Below are positions 35,531-42,824 of a stretch of DNA of 64,000 nt, in pieces. Location: the NCBI RefSeq assembly GCF_042665595.1, contig NZ_JBHTCT010000012.1:248001-312000 (forward strand), written 5' to 3'. Origin of the DNA: Bhargavaea changchunensis. Lineage in GTDB: Bacteria; Bacillota; Bacilli; Bacillales_A; Planococcaceae. Within the stretch, counting starts at the first letter, position 1. Each line of letters starts with the position of its first letter. The notes beneath the pieces were generated by a model, which saw nothing but the letters and a program-made list of their open reading frames with translations, searched no databases and had not been told where the DNA came from. Both the position numbers and the translations under genes were made by a program.

Positions 35531-35733
35531 GGAATCACCTCTCTCTTTTTCTTCATGGTAGAACAGATGTGCGCACGTTAGCAAGAACTAACGGAAGGTC
35601 ACGCCCTCAGACATCTCCTTATGTTTAACTACAGTAATTCTTGCAATTAAAACATTCCTTGGGAACACAAACAAAGCGGAACACTGTAATCAAATGTTGA
35701 ATTCTGGTTAGAGTTGCTCAATAGAACTTAATG

Positions 35734-37107
35734 TTACTTTGTTACTTCATCTCTATAAGAACTACGAATATCTCTCTCTCGTTTTATAAGATTAGTATAT
35801 TCTGTGTGTGAAAATGAGTTATTAGTTTTTATTATTTCTTTCAAAATTTCCTTTAGTCTTTTCGAATAAAGATTAAACATATTTTTTTCAGTAAAACCTT
35901 TAAGATCTAATCTATAATAGTTTTTCGTTTTATTACTCTTTATATCTAATTGATTCTTTTTTCTGTTAATATTAACAATCGTCATATTACACCGCTTTAG
36001 TTCATCCATGTATCTAGTTAAAAGTCTTTCAATATCGGTGGAATCGAAGCATTTCGAATTAAATAATAGATACTTTTCATTAAAAGCTTCGTCATTACTA
36101 AATAAGAATTTTCCATAGGCTGTGGTAAAATTTTTATTGGAAATCTCAAGTTTTATATCAAAATAAGGATAAACAGAACATATAAATCCATATTTTGAGT
36201 TTTCAAGAAATTGTATTCTGTCTTTGTCTAAATTTGTAGTATATCTGTCCTTAAGAATCGCCAAAAAACCCGGCTCATTAATCAAGCTTGCTACTTCAGC
36301 ATCAATTAATGCATTCTCATGTTTCTTCACACGACCCTTGATTTCCATATGTTTTCCAGGATTATTTATCCTAAGCCAGTCATCAATTTCTTTAGTCATG
36401 GCAAAAGGATGTCCGATGTATTTTTGAATATAACTAAAAACTTTGGATTGATATTTCTCTTGCTTTTCAAAGAGTGCTTTAAGTTTCTCAATCTCTGCTT
36501 TATTATTATTTTTACTCAATATTTTATTTAGTGTTCTTTCTGCAATTTTCCCTGCTTTTACATAGGGTTCTTCAATTCGATTCGGCAATATTAATTCTAC
36601 CTCTGAAAAAAACTGATTCCAATTTTCCACCCTGCTTTTAGCCCAGGGAATTTCTTTTATTAATTTTTGCATTCTATAGTTTTTATTTTGTTCGCTTATT
36701 AACTGCCTTCTGTCTCTATGGGCCATTAAACCAATATCCCCAAATTCATTAATACATTCGCTTCCTACATTAAGAATTCTATTATTAAATTTGTTTTTTA
36801 TAAAATGAACATATCTATTCTTCGTCCCACACAATTGGCACTTTTCCCACCCAGTTTCTTTCGGTCCTTTATCAAGTGTAAAGTGGCCATTGGGAGCTAA
36901 TGTAATTTCCCATTCCTTAATAGAGTTATTTAATAAGTTAGATTTTAGCTCCCGGAAAATTAAGATTTGTTCATGTGATAAATACTCTTCTTTTAAATCT
37001 TCTTTGTTTCTTAATATTCTTATTAGCCAATTGACGCCACTATTTTTTATAGTTTCACTAAATAACAATTTATTTTTTTCTTTTTTGGTTAACAGTTTTT
37101 TGCTCAA
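35734..37107 (-). CDS. AT-rich orphan protein with an N-terminal zinc-knuckle-like motif
   Basis: A 457-residue lysine- and asparagine-rich soluble protein encoded by DNA of far lower GC (around 30 percent by eye) than its neighbours, with A/T-ending codons throughout: a sign of recent transfer. Near residue 90 it has CQLCGTKNRYVHFI followed about 27 residues later by ILNVGSECINEF, a CxxC...C arrangement that could bind zinc. The rest is mostly helical, without membrane segments or a recognised catalytic motif. I do not recognise the family; the VGSxC motif recalls uncharacterised phage-type proteins. The start is TTG 37107 with AGGGG upstream. No mobile element genes flank it. Confidence 0.8.
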   Translation of the reverse strand: MSKKLLTKKEKNKLLFSETIKNSGVNWLIRILRNKEDLKEEYLSHEQILIFRELKSNLLNNSIKEWEITLAPNGHFTLDKGPKETGWEKCQLCGTKNRYVHFIKNKFNNRILNVGSECINEFGDIGLMAHRDRRQLISEQNKNYRMQKLIKEIPWAKSRVENWNQFFSEVELILPNRIEEPYVKAGKIAERTLNKILSKNNNKAEIEKLKALFEKQEKYQSKVFSYIQKYIGHPFAMTKEIDDWLRINNPGKHMEIKGRVKKHENALIDAEVASLINEPGFLAILKDRYTTNLDKDRIQFLENSKYGFICSVYPYFDIKLEISNKNFTTAYGKFLFSNDEAFNEKYLLFNSKCFDSTDIERLLTRYMDELKRCNMTIVNINRKKNQLDIKSNKTKNYYRLDLKGFTEKNMFNLYSKRLKEILKEIIKTNNSFSHTEYTNLIKRERDIRSSYRDEVTK

Positions 37108-37429
37108 AATTCTTTCCCCTCTTCCCTACACATCAGCTTAACTTTCCCTTGATACGTCACTATCTTATACTCCAAAACTCTCGCCATTTACGGAGTTTAG
37201 TCTCAGTTCACTGGTAGGTCCATTATATCAATTTTCAAGCTTCCCATGACCATCAAATGTCAACTCGCCCATGTATATCCCTCCATATTGAAACGATGCC
37301 GGTCGATACCCCTCACCAGAGGTTCGATCAGCGTCTCGGCTTTTCCGATGTCCATTCCCGTTATGAGCACCGTCACAATCGGACGAAGCCTATTTTTAAG
37401 CTGGCACAATACGTACCCAATCCAAACAC
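37108..37429. other. Gene-free stretch with possible gene remnant
   Basis: Left part (to about 37245) continues the AT-rich island. On the minus strand 37260-37448 is open for about 60 codons (includes VTVLITGMDIGKAETLIEP) but starts inside a terminator and has no ribosome site. A good ribosome site (GGAGGG) and ATG at 37274 open only a 14-codon frame (MGELTFDGHGKLEN). This may be decayed coding sequence; I cannot name it. Confidence 0.35.
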
Positions 37430-37462
37430 AAAAACACCCGCCATCCATAAATGGCGGGTGTC
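37430..37462 (-). terminator. Terminator after the DUF779 gene
   Basis: ACACCCGCCAT/ATGGCGGGTGT, an 11-bp perfect stem followed by TTTTTG on the minus strand. Confidence 0.9.
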
Positions 37463-37466
37463 ACAC

Positions 37467-37823
37467 TCAAATACCGAGTGCTTCAGTCTCATCTTTCGTA
37501 AAGGCGCGGGATCTGGAGAGGAATCGCTTCCCCTCCACCCCTTCCAGGGAGAACATGCCGCCCCGTCCGTCGACGACGTCGATGATGACCTGGGTGTGCT
37601 TCCAGTAGTCGTACTGGTTTTTGTTCATATAGAACTTGGCGCCGCCGATTTCGCCGAGGAGGACATCCTGGCTGCCGATCAGCAGGTCGCCTTCGGGGTA
37701 GCACATCGGGGACGATCCGTCGCAGCAGCCGCCGGACTGGTGGAACATGACCGGTCCGTGCTTTTCCTGCAGCTTTTGGATTAGTTCGATCGCTTCATCC
37801 GTTGCGGTGACGCGTTCGACCAT
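37467..37823 (-). CDS. DUF779 domain protein
   Basis: A 118-residue soluble protein of the DUF779 family, with its Cys-rich motif SGGCCDGSSPMCYPEGD near 30-46, GGAKFYMNKNQYDYWKHTQVIIDVV and GGMFSLEGVEGKRFLSRSR. Members are almost always next to an NAD-dependent aldehyde dehydrogenase, as here (20-base gap), and may aid its maturation or activity; this is unproven. GAAGGAGGGTTT lies just upstream of ATG 37823. Its rho-independent terminator closes the two-gene operon. Confidence 0.92.
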   Translation of the reverse strand: MVERVTATDEAIELIQKLQEKHGPVMFHQSGGCCDGSSPMCYPEGDLLIGSQDVLLGEIGGAKFYMNKNQYDYWKHTQVIIDVVDGRGGMFSLEGVEGKRFLSRSRAFTKDETEALGI

Positions 37824-37843
37824 TTTGAAACCCTCCTTCCGGA

Positions 37844-39385
37844 TCAGAAGAAGCCCTGTTTGTTCTCGTCGTAGCTGACGAGGAGGTTCTTCGTCTGCTG
37901 GTAGTGCGAGAGCATCATCTGGTGCGTCTCGCGGCCGATGCCGGACATTTTGTATCCGCCAAATGCCGCGTGTGCCGGATAGACGTGGTAGCAGTTCGTC
38001 CAGACACGGCCGGCCTCGATGCTCCTGCCCATCTTGTAGGCGGTGTTCGTGTCACGGGACCAGACAGCCGCTCCGAGGCCGTAGAGCGTGTCGTTCGCGA
38101 TTTGGAGAGCTTCCTCGGCGTCCTTGAACGTTGTGACGGCCACAACCGGCCCGAAGATCTCTTCCTGGAAGATACGCATCTTGTTATCGCCCTTGAAGAC
38201 CGTCGGCTTGACGTAGTAGCCTTCCTCCAGGTCGCCCTCAAGCTGGTTTTGCTCTCCGCCTGTGAGGCATTCCGCGCCTTCTTCCTTGCCTATTTTCAGA
38301 TAGGAAAGGATTTTCTCCAATTGCTCGTTGGATGCCTGCGCACCCATCATGACGTCAGGATCCAGCGGGTTGCCGGTCTTGATCGCCTCGACGCGTTTGA
38401 TGGCGCGCTCGATGAATTTGTCATAGATGGATTCCTGGATCAGCGCACGGGATGGGCATGTGCACACTTCGCCCTGGTTCAGCGCGAACATGACGAACCC
38501 TTCGACCGCTTTGTCGAGGAAGGCATCGTCTTCTTCGAACACGTCTTCAAAGAAGATGTTCGGCGACTTGCCGCCCAGTTCGAGCGTGACCGGAATGAGG
38601 TTTTGGGATGCATACTGCATGATCAGGCGTCCGGTTGTCGTCTCGCCGGTGAACGCGATCTTGCTGATGCGCGGATTGGACGCGAGCGGCTTTCCTGCTT
38701 CAAGGCCGAAGCCGTTGACGACGTTGATGACACCTGCAGGAAGAAGGTCTTCGATCAGCTCGACCAGCACCATGATCGACGCAGGAGTCTGCTCGGCCGG
38801 CTTCAGAACGACACAGTTGCCTGCCGCAAGCGCCGGAGCAAGTTTCCAGACCGCCATGAGGATCGGGAAGTTCCACGGAATGATCTGTCCGACCACTCCG
38901 AGCGGCTCATGGAAGTGGTAGGCGACCGTATGTTCATCGATCTGGCTGATGCCGCCCTCCTGGGAGCGCAGTGCACCTGCGAAGTAACGGAAATGATCGA
39001 TGGCCAGCGGAATGTCTGCGTTCAGCGGCTCACGGATGGCCTTGCCGTTGTCCCACGTTTCTGCGACTGCCAGCTTTTCAATGTTTTCTTCCATGCGGTC
39101 CGCGATTTTCAGGAGGATCCTGGATCGTTCCTGGACTGAAGTCTTGCCCCATGCATCCTTGGCGGCATGTGCAGCATCAAGAGCCTTCTCGATGTCCTCT
39201 TCCGTGGATCGCGCCACTTTCGTGAACACCTGGCCCGTCACCGGGGTGATGTTGTCGAAGTACTCACCTTTTGCCGGCGGCACCCACTGGCCTCCGATAT
39301 AGTTGTCGTACTTCTCCCGGAAGTTGACTTTCGCACCTTCCGTGTTCGGCTTCGCATAAACTCGGGACTTGATCACTTCTACCAT
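37844..39385 (-). CDS. NAD-dependent aldehyde dehydrogenase (AldB/AcoD/ExaC-like)
   Basis: Cytoplasmic ALDH of 513 residues. Cofactor motif PWNFPILMAVWKLAPALAAGN near 160, GETTTGR near 240, catalytic Glu in LELGGKSPNIFFEDV near 262, and catalytic Cys in NQGEVCTCPSRAL near 305. The sequence matches the acetaldehyde-type enzymes paired with DUF779. GGGAGGA precedes ATG 39385; codons further upstream have no ribosome site. Immediately upstream is a cre-like sequence and an imperfect inverted repeat (CAACCTCTATTTC/GAAATAGGTTG at about 39462-39495), both possible control sites. Confidence 0.94.
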   Translation of the reverse strand: MVEVIKSRVYAKPNTEGAKVNFREKYDNYIGGQWVPPAKGEYFDNITPVTGQVFTKVARSTEEDIEKALDAAHAAKDAWGKTSVQERSRILLKIADRMEENIEKLAVAETWDNGKAIREPLNADIPLAIDHFRYFAGALRSQEGGISQIDEHTVAYHFHEPLGVVGQIIPWNFPILMAVWKLAPALAAGNCVVLKPAEQTPASIMVLVELIEDLLPAGVINVVNGFGLEAGKPLASNPRISKIAFTGETTTGRLIMQYASQNLIPVTLELGGKSPNIFFEDVFEEDDAFLDKAVEGFVMFALNQGEVCTCPSRALIQESIYDKFIERAIKRVEAIKTGNPLDPDVMMGAQASNEQLEKILSYLKIGKEEGAECLTGGEQNQLEGDLEEGYYVKPTVFKGDNKMRIFQEEIFGPVVAVTTFKDAEEALQIANDTLYGLGAAVWSRDTNTAYKMGRSIEAGRVWTNCYHVYPAHAAFGGYKMSGIGRETHQMMLSHYQQTKNLLVSYDENKQGFF

Positions 39386-39405
39386 TTGTTCATTCCTCCC
39401 ATTCT

Positions 39406-39419
39406 TGTATGCGCTTTCT
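39406..39419 (+). promoter_or_regulatory. Possible cre (CcpA) site upstream of the aldehyde dehydrogenase
   Basis: TGTATGCGCTTTCT matches the cre consensus TGWAANCGNTNWCA at all but two fixed positions and lies between ribosome site and likely promoter. Such matches arise by chance fairly often. Confidence 0.3.
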
Positions 39420-39504
39420 ACCTGCAATTCTATATTGTCAGAAAGCACAGAACATTTCAACCTCTATTTCTTTTTTTGGTGGAAATAGGTTGCCGCGCAC
39501 CAAG

Positions 39505-39546
39505 AAATAGAACCGCAGCCTATATATACATATGTGCCGCGGTTCG
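39505..39546 (-). terminator. Terminator after the metallopeptidase gene
   Basis: GAACCGC/GCGGTTC arms with a GGC/GCT extension and AT-rich loop, followed by TATTTCTT on the minus strand, about 40 bases past the stop. Confidence 0.65.
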
Positions 39547-39587
39547 GGTTATGACAGAATCTATGATAGTCGGAATCTTCAGTTCAA

Positions 39588-40325
39588 TCAGACTTCTATC
39601 TCGAAGTATTCGGTCAGAGGGAGTTCCCTTCCCCCTTCATGCCAATTGTTGTACTTCTTGAACACTGCATGTGCGCTGCCGTTCTCCCGTTCCACCAATT
39701 CACAGACAGCAAGAAAGCTGCGCCAGTAATCAAACATGATCGAAGGCAGGCTCCCCTCATAGGACGCCGTTCCGAAATCATCAAGTGAATGTTTTCCGTA
39801 GCGGTTTCTTAACGCATTGTAAAGCGAACGCTCGGTTGCTATGACTTGACCGAAGTATGGATCGCCAAACAGATGCCGGCGCGGCAGGTAAAAGCACATG
39901 CCTTCCTCAAACCAGATCGCATCCGTGCGCTCGTCCTCAAAATCGTCGGGGAACAGGTCCAGATGATGGGTCAGTTCATGGGCGAGAATATCCAGCAGCT
40001 GCATTTCGCCGACCGATTCGTAAAACGCTCTCACTTCCGGAAGGTCCTCACCGTCCATCTGTTCGAACATGATCTGCTTCCATTCCTCCTGATCCGGACA
40101 CATGAAGATCAGATTTTCTCTGGTATAGGCAGGAATCGGAACATTCCCGAACACATCCCGCGCCATATCCCCGCTCGTCCATACCACGGCCTTCGGCACT
40201 TCCGTAAGGCCGAACGCATTGCGGAGAAACGCTTCGTAGGAACCGAGCCGCATCATGAGCCGTTTGACTGTCGTTTCGTAAGCGGCGCCTTCCCCCGGGG
40301 TTTCAAAAGCAAAAACCGATTTCAT
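39588..40325 (-). CDS. Zincin-type metallopeptidase-like protein
   Basis: A 245-residue cytoplasmic protein with a zinc metallopeptidase motif HELTHHLDLFPDDF near 116-129 (HExxH) and a downstream Glu in IWFEEGMCFYL near 141, the arrangement of gluzincins. No signal peptide or membrane helix. The name of the family is not clear to me; similar small proteins are annotated as hypothetical peptidases. Its ATG overlaps the stop of the acetyltransferase gene by 4 bp, so both are translated together. Substrate unknown. Confidence 0.75.
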   Translation of the reverse strand: MKSVFAFETPGEGAAYETTVKRLMMRLGSYEAFLRNAFGLTEVPKAVVWTSGDMARDVFGNVPIPAYTRENLIFMCPDQEEWKQIMFEQMDGEDLPEVRAFYESVGEMQLLDILAHELTHHLDLFPDDFEDERTDAIWFEEGMCFYLPRRHLFGDPYFGQVIATERSLYNALRNRYGKHSLDDFGTASYEGSLPSIMFDYWRSFLAVCELVERENGSAHAVFKKYNNWHEGGRELPLTEYFEIEV

Positions 40326-40807
40326 TCTTTCCCGTCCCCCTTATCCAGCCGCATTTTCATGCCTTCATGTGTCGGGCTGAATCCGAGACTTTCATAAAAC
40401 CGGATAGCATCCGGCCGGCTTTTGTCTGTGGTCAGCTGGATGAGCCTGCAGCCCTTTTCTTCGGCAAGTCGGATGGAATGGAGGATCAGTTCCCTGCCGA
40501 TTCCCCTGCCCCTCATGGAGGAGGCCGTCCTGACGCCTTCAATCATGGCCCGCCAGCTTCCCCTGTAGGTGATGGAAGGGAGAAAGGTGAGCTGTAGCAC
40601 TCCCGCCAACTGACCATCCGCTTCCGCCACGATCAGCTCATTATTCGGATCCTCATGAATCGCTTGGAACGCCTCTTCATAAGAACGCTCAAGCGGCAGT
40701 TCCGGATTTTCCCGTGTCCGGCCCAGATTGTCGTCTGCCAGCATGCCGACGATCCCCTCGAGATCGACACGCACGGCAGGACGGAATAACAGGTTTTCAT
40801 CTTTCAT
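40322..40807 (-). CDS. GNAT family N-acetyltransferase
   Basis: A 161-residue GCN5-related acetyltransferase. Acetyl-CoA-binding motif A is SSMRGRGIGRELILHSIRLA near 105-124 (RGRGIG), followed by GCRLIQLTTDKSRPDAIRFYESLGF, the usual beta-6/alpha-4 element; N-terminal FRPAVRVDLEGIVGMLADD is typical of the RimI-like group. GGGGGAAG precedes ATG 40807. Coupled to the zincin-type protein by a 4-bp overlap; substrate unknown. Confidence 0.9.
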   Translation of the reverse strand: MKDENLLFRPAVRVDLEGIVGMLADDNLGRTRENPELPLERSYEEAFQAIHEDPNNELIVAEADGQLAGVLQLTFLPSITYRGSWRAMIEGVRTASSMRGRGIGRELILHSIRLAEEKGCRLIQLTTDKSRPDAIRFYESLGFSPTHEGMKMRLDKGDGKE

Positions 40808-40850
40808 TGGAAGCTTCCCCCTTTCCTTCAACGATACCGGATTCCGAGCA

Positions 40851-40881
40851 AAGAAAAAAGCACGGAAAATGAATTCCGTGC
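40851..40881 (-). terminator. Terminator after rlmN
   Basis: GCACGGAA/TTCCGTGC stem with a six-base loop and a strong minus-strand CTTTTTTCTTT tail, nine bases past the stop. Confidence 0.85.
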
Positions 40882-40889
40882 CGGTATCG

Positions 40890-41951
40890 TCAGGAGACGT
40901 CTTTTTTGATTTGCTTACTGCGGAGCTGCCCGCATGCCGCATCGATGTCGGTGCCCTGCTCAAGGCGCACGCCGCATTGGATGCCTTTGGACTTGAGTGT
41001 TTTTTCAAAGGCGGCGATCGCCTCGGGAGTGCTGCGGCTGTAGCGGTCATGCTCCTCAACCGGATTGTACGGAATCAGGTTGACGTAGCTGAGGTGCTTT
41101 TTGTTCTGCAGAAGCTTGGCCAGCTGCTGAGCTTCCTCGACATGGTCATTTACGTCACTAAGAAGGATGTATTCGAACGTGATGCGCCGGTTTTTCTTCG
41201 ATAGGAAGTAGTCGATGGCATCCATGACCTGTTCCAGAGGGAACGCTTTGTTGATCTTCATGATTTTCGTGCGGAGCTCATTGTTCGGTGCATGGATCGA
41301 AAGCGCAAGGTTGACCTGGAGATCCTCGTCCGCAAACTTGCGGATGCCCTTTACGAGGCCGCTTGTCGAAACGGTGATGTGCCGGGCACCGATGCCGAGC
41401 CCGTTCCCGTCGTTCACGACACGCAGGAAGTTCATCAGGTTATCGTAGTTGTCGAACGGCTCCCCGATTCCCATGACGACGATGTTGGAAACCCGCTCGC
41501 CTTTTCCGAGCACGTCGAGGTGCTCCTGGACATTCATGATCTGCTCGACGATTTCGCCGGCGTTCAGGTCACGGCTCTTGCGCAGCAGCCCGCTCGCGCA
41601 GAAACTGCAGCCGATGTTGCAGCCGACCTGGGTCGTCACACAAACCGATTGTCCATAGCTGAAATGCATCAGTACCGTTTCGATCAGGTTTCCATCCGCC
41701 AGGCGGAACAGGAACTTGACCGTACCGTCATTGGATTCCTGCTTGACGGCAATGTCCATCGTCCGGATGGTAAAGGCTCCGTCGAGAACCTCGCGGCAGT
41801 CCTTGTTGACGTTTTTCATTTCATCGAACGACTTGACCCGCTTTTTGTACAGCCAGTCCCATACCTGAGCAGCACGGAACTTCTGCTGGCCGTGGTCAGC
41901 CATCCACTGCTGAAGCTGTTCGAAGGTCAATCCGTAGATCGATTGTTTCAT
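40890..41951 (-). CDS. rlmN: Dual-specificity 23S rRNA/tRNA adenine-C2 methyltransferase RlmN
   Basis: Radical-SAM enzyme of 353 residues that methylates A2503 of 23S rRNA and A37 of some tRNAs. The iron-sulfur motif is CNIGCSFCASG near 112-122; GIGEPFDNYDNLMN and the C-terminal catalytic Cys in DIDAACGQLR near 342 (with the first methyl-accepting Cys) are present. ATG 41951 gives the usual MKQSIYGLT start; an ATG five codons upstream is possible but less like the family. Distinct from the resistance enzyme Cfr by its A-type GEPFDN/ALSIHAPNNELR blocks. Confidence 0.96.
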   Translation of the reverse strand: MKQSIYGLTFEQLQQWMADHGQQKFRAAQVWDWLYKKRVKSFDEMKNVNKDCREVLDGAFTIRTMDIAVKQESNDGTVKFLFRLADGNLIETVLMHFSYGQSVCVTTQVGCNIGCSFCASGLLRKSRDLNAGEIVEQIMNVQEHLDVLGKGERVSNIVVMGIGEPFDNYDNLMNFLRVVNDGNGLGIGARHITVSTSGLVKGIRKFADEDLQVNLALSIHAPNNELRTKIMKINKAFPLEQVMDAIDYFLSKKNRRITFEYILLSDVNDHVEEAQQLAKLLQNKKHLSYVNLIPYNPVEEHDRYSRSTPEAIAAFEKTLKSKGIQCGVRLEQGTDIDAACGQLRSKQIKKDVS

Positions 41952-42019
41952 GGTATATTGCCCCATTCCGTTGAAATTCTTTTTTTATCCTATATGAAGC
42001 AGGCAGATCCGACAAGTAT

Positions 42020-42661
42020 TCACACTTGACTCTTTCTGCCTGTTTTGTTGACATACATGGCATGATCCGCCGCATCCACGAGCGACTCCAGATCTCTGCC
42101 ATCCGAAGGTGAGACCGCAATGCCAAACGACACTCCGATTGACCGGCCGCCGGCATACCCGAGAGCGTTCATCCGTGCCGAGATTTCCTCGGCCCTGACC
42201 ATTTTGAAATCCGCATCTGTATCCCGGAAAATGGCGAGAAACTCGTCTCCGCCCCATCTTGCGATGATGCCCCGGCTGCCGACGAAATCGGTAAGGGTCT
42301 CCGCAAAATCCCGGAGCACAGCGTCCCCGGCTTCATGCCCGTAAGTATCGTTGATCTCCTTAAAATCATCCAGATCAAACAAGACCACTCCGTATCCGTG
42401 ATGTCCGGAAAGCCGGAGCTTCCTGACATAGTCAATCAGTGAGCGGCGGTTGTACGCACCCGTGAGCGGGTCCCGCCTTGACAGATAGTCCGCACGATCG
42501 TACTGATAGCCTCCTGCATAGGCGATGGCAAGAAAGATTGCCGTCAACACGAAGAAGGAACCGTCAAACGGCACATCCAAATAGACATGGTAGTAGAAAT
42601 AACGGATGATGTTGAACAACACCACAATTCCGGCTGCGACGAGCCTCCCCCTCCAGCGCAT
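42020..42661 (-). CDS. Membrane-anchored diguanylate cyclase (GGDEF)
   Basis: A 213-residue protein with two N-terminal membrane helices (LVAAGIVVLFNIIRYFYY; FFVLTAIFLAIAYAGGY) and a complete GGDEF domain: DPLTGAYNRR near 64, FDLDDFKEINDTYGH near 94, and active-site RWGGDEFLAIF near 133. The inhibitory RxxD site is absent, so product inhibition by c-di-GMP is unlikely through that route. It should make c-di-GMP from GTP. GGGGAGGGCGG precedes the ATG. No EAL or PilZ gene is nearby. Confidence 0.93.
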   Translation of the reverse strand: MRWRGRLVAAGIVVLFNIIRYFYYHVYLDVPFDGSFFVLTAIFLAIAYAGGYQYDRADYLSRRDPLTGAYNRRSLIDYVRKLRLSGHHGYGVVLFDLDDFKEINDTYGHEAGDAVLRDFAETLTDFVGSRGIIARWGGDEFLAIFRDTDADFKMVRAEEISARMNALGYAGGRSIGVSFGIAVSPSDGRDLESLVDAADHAMYVNKTGRKSQV

Positions 42662-42824
42662 GTCCGCCCTCCCCGATCAAATCTGCACAATGTTTATCAT
42701 TATACTATAAAAAAAGGAAATCCTCAGAAGGCGGAAAAGACTGAAAGCGCCTGCCCGCTGGATGGCATGGAACTTTCCGGTTCAACGTTCCGTATAAATA
42801 GCATCAATTGAAAGGAGCCTGTCC

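Noticed and set aside
39420..39500. Sigma-54 promoter for the aldehyde dehydrogenase operon
   Set aside because: Candidate GG and GC elements (TGGTGGAAATAGGTTGC; TGACAATATAGAATTGCA) have the wrong spacing or strand.
41990..42045. Terminator for the diguanylate cyclase gene
   Set aside because: CAGGCAGA/TCTGCCTG arms exist but with a long loop that contains the stop codon and no T run in the right direction.
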